A stretch of 57,632 bases of DNA from Candidatus Dactylopiibacterium carminicum (GTDB lineage: Bacteria; Pseudomonadota; Gammaproteobacteria; Burkholderiales; Rhodocyclaceae), in contig NZ_MDUX01000019.1 of the NCBI RefSeq assembly GCF_014736495.1, forward strand, positions 1 through 57,632, read 5' to 3'. Below the pieces are notes generated by a model. It made no database searches. It saw only the letters and a list, made by a program, of their open reading frames with translations, and had not been told where the DNA came from. Position numbers and translations under genes: made by a program. Positions 38,722-48,460 of the stretch are shown one piece after another (position 1 is the stretch's first letter; every line of letters starts with the position of its first letter).

Positions 38722-40821
38722 ATGAGCACAGCAGCAAAGATCCGCGCTGTCGTACTGGCAGCCATGGGGGCCCTGACATTCACTGCCTGTGGTGGTGGCG
38801 GTGGCGGTGGCGGTGGTAGCGGAAGTGGAAGCACCAGCGCCAGCTATAGCTCCAGTGCAGGTAGCTCAAGCAACTCGAGCAGTAGTGCCGAGACCAGCAG
38901 CAGCTCCAGCCACAGTAGCTCCGAGGCCTCGACCGGGGAGGATCTGAGCCTGCAGGTGCCCACCCTCGCCTATGACGACACCAGCCTGCATCTGGTCTGG
39001 CAGAAGCCCGCGGACTATTCGAATGTTGCCGACTTCAATGTCTATCAAGATGGAGTCAAGCTGGGCGGCGCCTGGGACAACAACGTGGCGAATTCGCAGG
39101 CCGGGTCTTACATCAAGTTGTTCTATGCAAAGGACACCGCGGGTTTCCATACCAAGGTTCTCTTCCACAACTTCAAGGTGACCGGCCTGCAGCCGGATAC
39201 CAGCTACCGTTTCGCCGTGCGGGCCGTGTATAAGGACGGGACCGAGTCGGAAGATAGCCTGCCCGTGCAGGACTGGACCGCCGCTGCGTTCACCAATGTG
39301 GTCAATGTGGGCGATCGCGGCGCTGTCGGCGACAACAGCACCCTCAATACGGTCATCATCCAGGCGGCCATAGACGAATGCTCCGCGGCCTCCACCTCGG
39401 CCTATGGCTGCAAGGTGGTCATTCCGGCGAATCTCGCCAGCGGCAGCGAATTCAAGACCGGGGCGCTCTTCCTGAAAAGCAACATGACGTTCGAGATCCA
39501 GGAGGGGGCCACGCTCCGCGGATCGTCAAGCGCGGATGAATATCCGCTCAGCAAGGGTTATCAAATCTACAGCTATTTCACCAATGCCACGGATGACCGC
39601 CGGCCCCCGTCCTTGCTCAATGCGTTGAGCGAGGATCACCGCAACGGCAGCAGCGCCCTGGCAGACCACAATGGCTACGACGAGCAGCGTGGTGTCTTCC
39701 GGAATATCCGCGTGACCGGCAAGGGCACCCTGGATGGCAATGGCTGGAAGCGGTCTTCAGATGCCACCCACGAACTCGGGAACACGTTGGCGCTGTTCGA
39801 GAGCAGTGGTTCTTCCACCGTGCTTTCGAACGGGGTGCTGGCCAAGAACCAGATGACGGCGGCCACCAGCGATACCTCGGGGACCGCGTTCAGCAATTAC
39901 TACAGCAATCGCCGCTCCAGCCTGGCAACCTTCCGGGGCGTCACGGACATCTATGTCGGGGATCTGAAACTGACCAACCCGGCCTTTCACGGCGTGATGT
40001 TCCTGGAAAGCGAAAACATGGTGTTCGCCAACGCCAGACTAGAGACCTTCGACATCAACAACGCGGATGGTGTGGAGTTCGGCAACAGCGATGGCGCCAT
40101 CGTGTTCAACAACTTCGTGGATACCGGCGACGACTGCATCAACTTTGCCGCCGGGCAGGGCAAAGCCTACGAGAGCGGCGTCGAACCCATGCATAACGCC
40201 TGGATCTTCAACAACTATCTGCGCGAAGGGCATGGAGGCGTGGTCATGGGCAGCCATACCGGTGCCTGGATCCAGGACATCCTCGCCGAAGACAACGTCC
40301 TGTTCCTGACCGATGTCGGTCTGCGCATGAAGAGCACCACGGAAACGGGGGGCGGCGCGCGGCGTGTGGTGTTCCGTGACAATGCCATGCTCAACGTGGG
40401 CACCAAGAACAGCGTGACGCTGGGCGGCAGGACCTTCAGCAACAACAGCAATGCCAGTCCTTTCACCTTCACCCTGTCCTACGGTGCCGGCTCGAACACC
40501 TTTGAAGGTGCGACGAGCGCTGCGCAGTTCTGTGAGGTCACCGTGCGCAACGTGACGGTCGACAACGTGAGCACCAGTACGGGCTCCGCCGTGATCGGCC
40601 TGTCGGGATCCGAAGCCGGTTCGGCGTATCCCGAGACATTCCACGAGCAGATCGTCTTCGATACGCTGAAGTTCAAGAACGTGAAGGCACCCAGTATCGA
40701 TCGGCTGAAAGTCGGCAGTTTCCGTGACATCACCTTCACCGATTCCGGAACGAGCTGGACGATCACCAATTCGAGCGGCCTGAGTTTCAAGAGCGTTACC
40801 GGCCAGTCGGATACACAGTGA
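38722..40821 (+). CDS. Secreted GH28 polygalacturonase lipoprotein
   Basis: A lipid-anchored pectin depolymerase, 699 residues. The signal ends in a lipobox (FTACGGGGGG), then a Gly9 run and a Ser-rich linker to about residue 70. A fibronectin-III domain (about 75-190; FNVYQDG, LQPDTSYRFAVRAVYKDG) precedes a GH28 beta-helix. All four GH28 active-site motifs are present: NADG, GDDCINF, EGHGGVVMGS and RMK. Layout and FN3 domain recall exo-polygalacturonases. Its own promoter region and terminator flank it. It probably releases galacturonate at the cell surface. Confidence 0.9.
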   Translation: MSTAAKIRAVVLAAMGALTFTACGGGGGGGGGSGSGSTSASYSSSAGSSSNSSSSAETSSSSSHSSSEASTGEDLSLQVPTLAYDDTSLHLVWQKPADYSNVADFNVYQDGVKLGGAWDNNVANSQAGSYIKLFYAKDTAGFHTKVLFHNFKVTGLQPDTSYRFAVRAVYKDGTESEDSLPVQDWTAAAFTNVVNVGDRGAVGDNSTLNTVIIQAAIDECSAASTSAYGCKVVIPANLASGSEFKTGALFLKSNMTFEIQEGATLRGSSSADEYPLSKGYQIYSYFTNATDDRRPPSLLNALSEDHRNGSSALADHNGYDEQRGVFRNIRVTGKGTLDGNGWKRSSDATHELGNTLALFESSGSSTVLSNGVLAKNQMTAATSDTSGTAFSNYYSNRRSSLATFRGVTDIYVGDLKLTNPAFHGVMFLESENMVFANARLETFDINNADGVEFGNSDGAIVFNNFVDTGDDCINFAAGQGKAYESGVEPMHNAWIFNNYLREGHGGVVMGSHTGAWIQDILAEDNVLFLTDVGLRMKSTTETGGGARRVVFRDNAMLNVGTKNSVTLGGRTFSNNSNASPFTFTLSYGAGSNTFEGATSAAQFCEVTVRNVTVDNVSTSTGSAVIGLSGSEAGSAYPETFHEQIVFDTLKFKNVKAPSIDRLKVGSFRDITFTDSGTSWTITNSSGLSFKSVTGQSDTQ

Positions 40822-40834
40822 TCGCCGTGTGCTG

Positions 40835-40868
40835 AAGGAAAGGCAGCCTTGCGGCTGCCTTTCCTTTT
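40835..40868 (+). terminator. Terminator after polygalacturonase gene
   Basis: AAGGAAAGGCAGCC (40835-40848) pairs perfectly with 40853-40866 around TTGC. The 3' side runs through CCTTTCCTTTT. It begins 14 bases after the stop. Confidence 0.9.
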
Positions 40869-40970
40869 CGGGGTATCGCTGCTGCGTGCGATATATTCCC
40901 TCGTTCTTGATTCTGTCGCGGTTTGCAGACCGATAAGCTCGCAGCTTCCCACTGGCAAGAGATCTACCTT

Positions 40971-43511
40971 ATGAACCGGACAGTCAGGCTGGCTGCATTT
41001 GTCATCTGTGCGCAGTTGTTTGCTGCCTGTGGAGGTGGCGGTGGCGAAAGCAGCACGGGGGCCGCCAGCAGCACCAGTGCCGGGCATACGCTGAGCGGAG
41101 GCCTTGAGCTGTCTTCGGTGGCAGTGCTTGATTCGGATACCAACGATCCGCAGCAGACCGGCCGCACTGCCAATGACAGTCCGGAACAGGCCCAGGTGTT
41201 GAGTACGCCCGCGCTTCTGACCGGGACGCTCAATCTGGCAGGAGTCGGCCCGCAAGGAGCGAACCAGGAGAGCGGCGATCCCTGGGATGTATTCCTGACG
41301 CATCTGGCCGTTGGGCAAACCGTCTCGTTGTCGTTCACGGGTAGCGTCAGTGGCACGGATCTCGATCTGTATCTCGTGAATGCCGAAACGCAGGAAGTGG
41401 TGGGCTTCTCCGCATCCGAAAACGCCAGCAGTACCGAATGCATCAGCGCAGGGGCCGCCGGGGATTACTACGTCGTGGCGAACGCCTATGCAGGGGCCGC
41501 GCGTTATACGCTGAGCATCAGCGCCGAAGGCGAGCAGGTCAGCTGTCCGACGGTGTCCAGCAGCAAGGCCCTGTTCGTCAGCACTCAGTTGCTGAGCAAG
41601 CCACGCGATTCGCGCGCCGGTGCGCTGAGGGTTGCGGAAGCCGCCCGGCACCGGCCGCCCGTGTTGATCGACGTACCGGGCAAGGCCGCGCTGAGCTCGG
41701 CGGGCATGCGTCCCTTCAGCCGGCAGGACGGCACGGGATTGAGGCACGGGGCCAGCGCGGATACGGCGATAGAGCGTGGTATCAACACCCTGGTGTATGC
41801 CAAACGCCTTCGCGCTGGTGGTGAATACGCCTTCGTGGAGCCCAACTATCTGCTCAAGGCGCATGCCTTCGCGCCCAATGATCCGCTGTACGTCTACCAA
41901 TCCTGGCATTACGCGCAGATCAAGCTGCCGGCGGCACGGACCCGACTGTCGGATGCCGCGCTCGAGGCGAACCCGCGCCCGCTGGTGGCTGTGATCGACG
42001 ATGGCATCGTGCGGAATCACACGGATCTGTCTGCGCAGATCGAGGATGAATACGCCTTCATCTCCCTCGTTTCCGCCGGCGATGGCAACAGCCTATCGGC
42101 GGACGACCCCAGTACGGCAGCGGACGATCCGCTCTGGCATGGCACCCACGTGGCCGGCACCATCGCCGCGCTGGCCGATAACAGTCTGTGGGGGCTGGGC
42201 GTGGCGCCGATGGCAAAGCTGATGCCCCTGCGCGTATTCCAGGGCGAGAATGCGACCACCTACGATGTGCTGCAGGCGATCTATTACGCAGCGGGGCTGC
42301 AGAACAATTCCGGGCGTATCGCCGCGCGTCGCGCCGATGTGCTCAACATGAGCCTGGGGGCTCAGGGATCTTGCCCCATGGCCATCGCCGATGCTGTTGC
42401 CCAGGCACGCGCCCAGGGCGTGGTGGTGGTGGCCTCCTCCGGCAATGACGGACTCAATGCGGTCGGCATGCCGGCCAATTGCGCCGGGGTGATTGCCGTC
42501 GGCGCGACGGATGCGGCCGGCCGACGCACTGACTATTCAAATGCCGGCAGCGCGCTGGACGTGATGGCGCCCGGGGGCGATTCCCGGCAATCGCTTTCCG
42601 GCTTTACCGACTATGTCTACAGCACGGTAGGACGTTTCTCCGGCAATACCCGCCAGCCTTCTTTCGGTGGGCTGATAGGCACTTCGATGGCCGCGCCTCA
42701 CGTATCCGGCGTGCTCGCGCTGATGCGCTACGCGAACCCCGACATCACCGTCACGCAGATCGATACGCTGCTTGCCCTGGGGCGGCTCAGTACGGATCTG
42801 GGAAGCTCCGGCTGGGATGCCGCGACCGGATATGGCCTGATCGACGCCGACAAGGCCGTGAGTGAAGCACTGGCGCTACGCGTGGGAAGTGAGACTCTGG
42901 CCGGAGTATTGCAGGTCAGCCCGGCGCAGATCCATCTGGGTAGCACGGTCAGCACGACCACCTTCACCATCGAGGCCACGGAGGAAACGGCCGAAACCGT
43001 CTCTGCCATCACCTCCGCTCATCCGGGCGTGCGCGTGGAGGCCGTGGATGTCGATGCGGCCGGTCTGGGCAGCTACCGGGTCAGCGTGGACCGCAGCCGG
43101 ATGTCGGTGGGCAGCAACAGCGCCACCATCCAGATCCAGACCAGCGCACGCACGCTGACCGTGACCCTGAACGTGATACGCCTGCTCGATATGGGCAGCG
43201 CGAACGCCAGCCAGGAGCGTATCCGCGTCTTCGCGCTGCGCGCGGCTGATAGCGCTGTGCTGGCCACGACCGACGTCCATCCCGAGCGCGGCACCTATTC
43301 CTGGCGTCTGACGAATATCCCTGCCGGCGAGGTACGGATCTTGGCCAGTTCCGATGTGGACAACAACGGCCTCTACTGCGAAGCGGGCGAAGCCTGCGGG
43401 GTGTATTCCAGCGGCAGCAGCCTGACGGTGAATGGCGCCCGGAGCGGGCTCGCGATCACCCTGGATCTGTCCGGCACGCCTCCGCAGGGCGCCGCCACGC
43501 TCTCTCAATAG
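40971..43511 (+). CDS. Secreted S8 (subtilisin-like) protease lipoprotein
   Basis: A surface or exported serine protease, 846 residues, with a lipobox FAACGGGGGE near residue 20. A pre-peptidase C-terminal (PPC-like) beta domain spans about 60-185 (DPWDVFLTHLAVGQTVSLSF, DLDLYLVN). A propeptide-like segment (YAFVEPNYLLKAH) follows, then the S8 domain with Asp (VAVIDDGI), His (WHGTHVAGT) and Ser (GTSMAAPHVSG). The roughly 220-residue C-terminus is beta-rich, with Ig-like and cell-surface features. ATG 40971 is chosen because it opens a proper lipoprotein signal. Confidence 0.92.
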   Translation: MNRTVRLAAFVICAQLFAACGGGGGESSTGAASSTSAGHTLSGGLELSSVAVLDSDTNDPQQTGRTANDSPEQAQVLSTPALLTGTLNLAGVGPQGANQESGDPWDVFLTHLAVGQTVSLSFTGSVSGTDLDLYLVNAETQEVVGFSASENASSTECISAGAAGDYYVVANAYAGAARYTLSISAEGEQVSCPTVSSSKALFVSTQLLSKPRDSRAGALRVAEAARHRPPVLIDVPGKAALSSAGMRPFSRQDGTGLRHGASADTAIERGINTLVYAKRLRAGGEYAFVEPNYLLKAHAFAPNDPLYVYQSWHYAQIKLPAARTRLSDAALEANPRPLVAVIDDGIVRNHTDLSAQIEDEYAFISLVSAGDGNSLSADDPSTAADDPLWHGTHVAGTIAALADNSLWGLGVAPMAKLMPLRVFQGENATTYDVLQAIYYAAGLQNNSGRIAARRADVLNMSLGAQGSCPMAIADAVAQARAQGVVVVASSGNDGLNAVGMPANCAGVIAVGATDAAGRRTDYSNAGSALDVMAPGGDSRQSLSGFTDYVYSTVGRFSGNTRQPSFGGLIGTSMAAPHVSGVLALMRYANPDITVTQIDTLLALGRLSTDLGSSGWDAATGYGLIDADKAVSEALALRVGSETLAGVLQVSPAQIHLGSTVSTTTFTIEATEETAETVSAITSAHPGVRVEAVDVDAAGLGSYRVSVDRSRMSVGSNSATIQIQTSARTLTVTLNVIRLLDMGSANASQERIRVFALRAADSAVLATTDVHPERGTYSWRLTNIPAGEVRILASSDVDNNGLYCEAGEACGVYSSGSSLTVNGARSGLAITLDLSGTPPQGAATLSQ

Positions 43512-43573
43512 CGCCACACCTCAGGGCGTTGGCGCAGACTGCCGGCTGCGGGTCGCAGTTTGCGAATAGCTGC

Positions 43574-44770
43574 TCAACCCGCCCGCCCATCCACGCGCGG
43601 ATGCCACAGGATGGGCGCGTAGCGCCACAGATAAAGCGCAAAGCACAATGCCCAGGCGATGGCCGAGAGCTGCAGCCCGGGCAGATACCAGCGGCTGTCA
43701 ATCAGTGGAGGCAGCACCCGGGCCAGCAGCGCGAGCTGCATCAATGCATAGCAGGCCGTTTCCAGTGCGCCAGCCTTGAGCGCGCGACCGGTGTGACCCA
43801 ATGCGGTGCGCGTGATCATGGCAATGATCAGGCCGGAAATCGTGCCGACGGTGATCAGGTGCAACAGGCTGGGCGCGGGAGTGAGGTCGAAACTGGCCAG
43901 TGCCAGCCAGGCCAGTGCCACGATCAGCCAGCCATGGGACAGATGCAGGATCCACAGCAATGGTGTGCGCCGTGTGGCCCACGGGCGCCAACCCTGGCAG
44001 CGCAGGGCCTGCAGCACGGCGGCGGGCGCGGCGAGTGCGCCGGTGAGCGCGGCAGGCAGGGCGCAGGCCCAGGCCAAGAGCGCAGCGGCGGTCAGCACGA
44101 TGCTGGCCTGATCCACCCGTGCGTTCCGCCAGGGTTTGGTGCCCAGCGCATTGGCGGTGAAGCTGGGCACGATGCGCCCGGCGATCACCGTGCACAGCAC
44201 GGCGATGATCGCGACAGCCAGGTGCAGGCCGAGCAGGGGGCTGAGCGCGAACCAGCCCTGCTGCGCGCCATGCATCAGCAGGTTGCTCAGGGCGAGCGCG
44301 GCGAGGATCACCAGTGCGAAATAATTGCGCCGGCTTCGGGCGCGGATCAGCACCCGGCCCAGCATCACGCCGGCCACCGGCAGGAAAGCCAGATCGAGCA
44401 GGGCGCCGAGCAGCGGCGGCGCCATGAGCAGGCCGAGCCGGCCGGCCAGCCACAAGGCCACCAGCGCGGCCAGTGGGCGTCCGCTGGGCGTGGACAGGCC
44501 GCTCCAGGTCTGCCCGGCGGTGAGCAGGAAGCCGACGATGACCGCAGCGGCAAAGCCGAAGATCATTTCATGGCCATGCCAGAGCAGGCCGGGCAGCGTG
44601 GTGGGTTGCGGTATCTGTCCGCCGAGCATCAGCACCCACAGCGGTACCAGCAATAGCGCGAGGCTCGCTGCGAGCAGATAGAACGGGCGGAAGCCCAGAG
44701 CAAGGAGCGCGAAGCCGCGCGGCGGAGTGGCTGGCCGGCGAACCGGCTCGGACAAGGGAATCACGGCCAT
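43574..44770 (-). CDS. nnrS: NnrS family protein
   Basis: A polytopic membrane protein linked to nitric-oxide stress, 398 residues with about 12 hydrophobic segments. Typical NnrS features are ALLALGFRPFYLLAA, LPGLLWHGHEMIFGFAAAVIVGFLLTA, AGRIVPSFTANAL and HLITVGTISGLIIAMITR. ATG 44770 is chosen. Conserved His residues in HGHEM and LHLI are potential heme or copper ligands. It lies downstream of gdhA on the same strand with a 148-base gap. No nitrate or NO reductase gene is nearby. Confidence 0.9.
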   Translation of the reverse strand: MAVIPLSEPVRRPATPPRGFALLALGFRPFYLLAASLALLLVPLWVLMLGGQIPQPTTLPGLLWHGHEMIFGFAAAVIVGFLLTAGQTWSGLSTPSGRPLAALVALWLAGRLGLLMAPPLLGALLDLAFLPVAGVMLGRVLIRARSRRNYFALVILAALALSNLLMHGAQQGWFALSPLLGLHLAVAIIAVLCTVIAGRIVPSFTANALGTKPWRNARVDQASIVLTAAALLAWACALPAALTGALAAPAAVLQALRCQGWRPWATRRTPLLWILHLSHGWLIVALAWLALASFDLTPAPSLLHLITVGTISGLIIAMITRTALGHTGRALKAGALETACYALMQLALLARVLPPLIDSRWYLPGLQLSAIAWALCFALYLWRYAPILWHPRVDGRAG

Positions 44771-44918
44771 GGGGCGAATCCGTCTGATTGGGGGAGTGGG
44801 GCGAGTCTGCCGCACAGCGCGGGCCCGGCGCCTTATCCTGCATCAACCGGAAAATCGCGCTTGGCAGTGCGTGTTTCTTTATAGCTGCATGCCGCGGGGC
44901 TGGGATGACTGCACAGCC

Positions 44919-46245
44919 TTAAATGGCGTCGGCGACCTTGACGAAGCCGGCGATGTTGGCGCCATCGACGTAGCTCACGCTGCCGTCCTCGCGCTTGCCA
45001 TACTTTACACAGGCGGCATGGATGCCCTGCATGATCTCCAGCAGACGGGCGTCGACCTCTTCGCGCGTCCAGGACAGGCGCATGGCGTTCTGGCTCATTT
45101 CCAGCCCGGAGGTGGCAACCCCCCCCCGCATTGGAAGCCTTGCCCGGCGCATACAGCACCCGGTTGGCCTCGAAGGCCTTCACCGCTTCGAGGGTGGAGG
45201 GCATGTTGGCGCCCTCGGAGACGCAGATCACGCCATTGCTCACCAGGGTTTGCGCATCCGCTTCATCGAGTTCGTTCTGCGTGGCACAGGGCAGCGCAAC
45301 GTCGACCGGCACATGCCAGGGCGTGCGGCCGGCTTCGAAGCGGGCGCCCACGCGTTCGGCGTAGTCGCTCACGCGGCCGTACTGCTGGTTCTTCACCTCC
45401 ATCAGGATGGCGAGCTTTTCCGGCGTGAAGCCTTCCTCATCGATCACGGTGCCCGAGGAGTCGGATACCGTGAGCACCCTGGCGCCCAGCGCCATGGCCT
45501 TTTCGACGGCGTACTGAGCCACATTGCCCGAACCCGAAACCGAGACACGCAAACCCTTGAAGCTGCGGCCATGGTGCTTGAGCATCTCGTCGGCGAAATA
45601 CACGGTGCCGTAGCCGGTGGCCTCGGGCCGGATCAGCGAGCCGCCGAAGCTGATGCCCTTGCCGGTAAACACGCAATCCGCGCGATTGGCGAGTTTCTTG
45701 TACATGCCGGCCATGTAGCCCACCTCACGGCCGCCGACGCCGATGTCGCCGGCCGGCACGTCGGTGTCGGCGCCGACGTGGCGGAACAGCTCGCTGACGA
45801 AGGCCTGGCAGAAACGCATGATTTCGCGCGGGCTCTTACCCTTGGGATCGAAGTCGGAGCCGCCTTTGCCGCCGCCCATGGGCAGCGTGGTCAGCGAATT
45901 CTTGAGGGTCTGCTCGAAGGCGAGGAACTTGAGGATCGACAGGTTGACCGAAGGGTGAAAGCGGATGCCGCCCTTGTAGGGGCCGATGGCCGAGTTGTGC
46001 TGGATGCGGTAGCCGCGATTGACGTGCACCCGGCCGGCGTCATCCACCCAGGAGACGCGGAACATGATTGCGCGCTCGGGCTCCACCAGGCGGTCGAGCA
46101 AGCCTTGCTCGGTGTAGCGGGGGTGCTTCTGGATGAAAGGCCACAGGCTCTCGATGATCTCGGTGACGGCCTGCATGTATTCCGGCTGACCGGGGTTGCG
46201 ACTGGCGACCGCGTCGATGAACTCCTGACTGCTTTGATACCGCAT
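44919..46245 (-). pseudogene. gdhA: NADP-type glutamate dehydrogenase, frameshifted
   Basis: Catalyses reductive amination of 2-oxoglutarate; about 441 residues if repaired. GGAGG precedes ATG 46245 (MRYQSSQEFIDAV). The substrate-binding PMGGGKGGSDFDPKGKS and nucleotide-binding VSGSGNVAQYAVEKA are intact. At 45119-45127 there are nine Gs on the coding strand where eight give ASNAGGVATSGLEMSQNAMRL. The extra base throws the last 70 codons out of frame. The correct tail continues in the next frame to VADAI. Homopolymer length error is the simplest reading. It is divergent from nifB. Confidence 0.9.
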
Positions 46246-46440
46246 CTGTCTTGCCTCCGTTGCTGTATGCACAAAAAAGATGCGCATTATCACGCTGACT
46301 AGTCGTTTAAGCACTGTTTTGTGGCGTATCTGGAGAGGTTTTGCGTGTAAATGCACCTTTATTGGTGGTGTTGTGCTTTTTTGTGGTGCATTGGTCGTGT
46401 TCGCTCATGAATGAAAGTTCTGATTGCGTGTTCGTACGCT
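46246..46440. other. gdhA upstream region
   Basis: Non-coding and AT-rich with several TGGTG/GCACC words (TGCACC at 46352, TGGTGG at 46363, TGGTGCA near 46394). These recall NtrC half-sites, but none forms a full GCAC-N6/7-GTGC pair. It presumably contains the gdhA promoter. No gene seen. Confidence 0.4.
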
Positions 46441-46480
46441 TGTGTCGTTTCAGACAGGTCGATCTGTCATCTAGTCGACA
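46441..46480 (+). promoter_or_regulatory. Tandem NifA upstream activator sequences
   Basis: Two exact TGT-N10-ACA sites, at 46441-46456 and 46465-46480, lie 24 bases apart centre to centre. They sit 67-106 bases upstream of the GG of the sigma-54 promoter, the normal range for NifA. Confidence 0.88.
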
Positions 46481-46546
46481 GCCCGCCGCCGGTCTTCAAT
46501 AGGCAAGATCATGTTTTGAAAGAGATATGTTTTTTGCTGCAGGTGC

Positions 46547-46560
46547 GGCACGCGGCTTGC
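46547..46560 (+). promoter_or_regulatory. Sigma-54 promoter of nifB
   Basis: GGCACGCGGCTTGC has the invariant GG-N10-GC spacing and matches the -24/-12 consensus (TGGCACG-N4-TTGCA) at almost every position. The nifB ATG is 38 bases downstream, with GGGAG before it. Confidence 0.92.
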
Positions 46561-46597
46561 ACTGACAAGGCAACACCACCTTTGCGGGAGTTCAGCC

Positions 46598-48103
46598 ATG
46601 TCAGCCTCCATCCTCGGCAGCCCCTTGTCCGCCGGCGGGTGCAGCAGCGCCCGGTGCGGCGCGGCGACCAGCCAGACCGATCAGTTGCCTGCCAGCCTGC
46701 AGCAACGTTTTCAGGATCACCCCTGCTATTCGGAGGAGGCCCACCAGTACTTCGCGCGCATCCACGTGGCGGTGGCTCCGGCCTGCAACATCCAGTGCAA
46801 CTACTGCAACCGCAAGTACGACTGCAGCAACGAATCTCGCCCCGGCGTGGTTTCCGAAGTGCTCACCCCCGAGCAGGCGGTGAAGAAGACGCTGATCGTT
46901 GCCGCCGAGATCCCGCAGATGAGCGTGCTGGGCATTGCCGGCCCCGGTGATGCGCTGGCCAACCCCGGGCGCACCTTCGAAGTGTTCCGCGAACTCTCCC
47001 GGCGCGCGCCGGACATCAAGCTCTGCCTTTCAACCAATGGCCTGATGCTGCCGCAGTACGTCGATGAGATCGCCGCCGCCAACATCGATCACGTCACCAT
47101 CACCATCAACTGCCTGGACCCCGAGATCGGCGCCCGGATCTATCCGTGGATTTTCTGGAACCATCGTCGCGTGCAAGGGCGCGAGGCTGCCGAGATTCTC
47201 ATTGCCCAGCAGCAAAAGGGCCTGGAGATGCTGGTGGCGCGCGGCATCCTGGTGAAGGTGAATTCCGTGATGATTCCCGGCATCAATGACGAGCACCTCA
47301 AGGAAGTCTCGCGTGTGGTGCGCGCCAAGGGGGCCTTCCTGCACAACGTGATGCCGCTGATTTCCGAGGCTGAGCATGGCACCCATTTCGGCCTCACCGG
47401 CCAGCGCGGGCCGACCCCGGAAGAACTCAAGAACCTGCAGGATGCCTGCGCCGGCGAGATGAGCATGATGCGTCACTGCCGCCAGTGCCGTGCCGATGCC
47501 GTGGGTATGCTAGGCGAGGATCGTGGTTCTGAATTCTCGCTGGCGCGCATCGACGCCCTGCAGATCGATGAAGCTTTCGAGCAGGCCGCCCGGCAGCGCC
47601 GCGCCGAGGTGCGCGAGGCGATCCACGCCGAACTGGAAGCCAAGCGGGCGACGCGTCATGGGGGCAAGGCCGAAGTGCTGAGCTTTACGCCACTCGCACG
47701 TGGCCGTCCCGTACAGATGGCGGTGGCCAGCAGCGGCAGCGGCGTGATCAACCAGCACTTTGGCCATGCGCGCGAATTCCTCATCTACGAGGCCAGCAGC
47801 AAGGGCGTGCGCTTCCTCGGTACGCGCCGTGCCGCACAGTACTGCGGCGGCGAAGTGGAATGCGGCGAGCACGAGGCGGACAACACGCTGGCCCGCACCA
47901 TCGCCATCCTGGCCGACTGCGAAGTCATCCTCTGTTCGCGCATCGGCATCGAGCCCTGGCGCAAGCTGGAAGAGGCGGGCATCCGTCCTGACACCGAACA
48001 TGCCATGGAGTCCATCGAGGGCAGCGTGTTCGCCGTATGGCGGCAGATGCTGGAGAGCGGCCGGCTGGATGTTGCGCCGTTTGCCGACCAGATGAGGGCG
48101 TAA
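46598..48103 (+). CDS. nifB: Nitrogenase cofactor biosynthesis protein NifB
   Basis: A radical-SAM enzyme that builds the 8Fe-9S-C NifB-co precursor of FeMo-co. The 501 residues include the Cys63-x3-Cys67-x2-Cys70 cluster motif (ACNIQCNYC) and the NifB segments YDCSNESRPGVVSE, GPGDALANP and HCRQCRADAVGMLGED. A C-terminal NifX/NafY-like domain begins about residue 370 (VAVASSGSGVINQHFGHAREF). Two NifA sites and a sigma-54 promoter precede it, so expression should need nitrogen limitation and low oxygen. A ferredoxin and draG follow. nifHDK and nifEN are not in the window. Confidence 0.97.
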   Translation: MSASILGSPLSAGGCSSARCGAATSQTDQLPASLQQRFQDHPCYSEEAHQYFARIHVAVAPACNIQCNYCNRKYDCSNESRPGVVSEVLTPEQAVKKTLIVAAEIPQMSVLGIAGPGDALANPGRTFEVFRELSRRAPDIKLCLSTNGLMLPQYVDEIAAANIDHVTITINCLDPEIGARIYPWIFWNHRRVQGREAAEILIAQQQKGLEMLVARGILVKVNSVMIPGINDEHLKEVSRVVRAKGAFLHNVMPLISEAEHGTHFGLTGQRGPTPEELKNLQDACAGEMSMMRHCRQCRADAVGMLGEDRGSEFSLARIDALQIDEAFEQAARQRRAEVREAIHAELEAKRATRHGGKAEVLSFTPLARGRPVQMAVASSGSGVINQHFGHAREFLIYEASSKGVRFLGTRRAAQYCGGEVECGEHEADNTLARTIAILADCEVILCSRIGIEPWRKLEEAGIRPDTEHAMESIEGSVFAVWRQMLESGRLDVAPFADQMRA

Positions 48104-48104
48104 T

Positions 48105-48134
48105 CAGTGCTGAGTACCGAGTGCTGAGGACTGA
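48105..48134. repeat. Degenerate GTGCTGAG repeats after nifB
   Basis: CAGTGCTGAGTACCGAGTGC and the following TGAGGACTGAG are imperfect tandem copies of a roughly 10-base GAGTGCTGAG unit, with an inverted CTCAGCAC near 48174. They lie in the 117-base nifB-fdx gap and may be an intergenic repeat remnant. GCCGGCC-TGGCCGGC nearby can form a hairpin. Confidence 0.45.
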
Positions 48135-48220
48135 GCGAATGCTTCCGCCGGCCTGGCCGGCGCATGCATCGACTCAGCACCCGATCCTCGGCACCTGCCC
48201 CGACCGGAGGGAGGAAAAGC

Positions 48221-48460
48221 ATGTCCCTTGAAATCATCGAAGGCTGCGTGAATTGCTGGGCCTGCCTGCCCTTGTGCCCCAATGAGGCCATCATCGAGGC
48301 CCGGCCGCATTTCCTCATCGAGCCGGAAGCCTGTACCGAGTGCGTGGAGGCCTATGCCACGCCACAGTGTGCTGCGATCTGCCCGGTGGAAGGCGTGATC
48401 GTGGATTCCCTCGGCGTGGCCTTGAATCCGCCGGGTTCCTTGCAGCCGCAGGTGGCCTGA
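48221..48460 (+). CDS. nif-associated 2[4Fe-4S] ferredoxin
   Basis: A small electron carrier, 79 residues. The first cluster motif is CVNCWACLPLCP (Cx2Cx2Cx3CP). The second is CTECVEAYATPQCAAICP (Cx2Cx8Cx3CP), the loop-containing YfhL/FdxN type. GGAGGGAGG precedes the ATG. It lies between nifB and draG, so it probably supplies electrons for NifB or nitrogenase. It has the same motif spacing as the ferredoxin at 52004, so the two look like a nif-dedicated and a housekeeping paralogue. Confidence 0.9.
   Translation: MSLEIIEGCVNCWACLPLCPNEAIIEARPHFLIEPEACTECVEAYATPQCAAICPVEGVIVDSLGVALNPPGSLQPQVA

Noticed and set aside
40479..42020. Minus-strand frame spanning the polygalacturonase terminator and protease start
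   Set aside because: It crosses a strong terminator and two well-supported plus-strand genes, with no ribosome site or motif.
46350..46410. Possible NtrC sites before gdhA
   Set aside because: The GCACC and GGTG words do not form a properly spaced palindrome.
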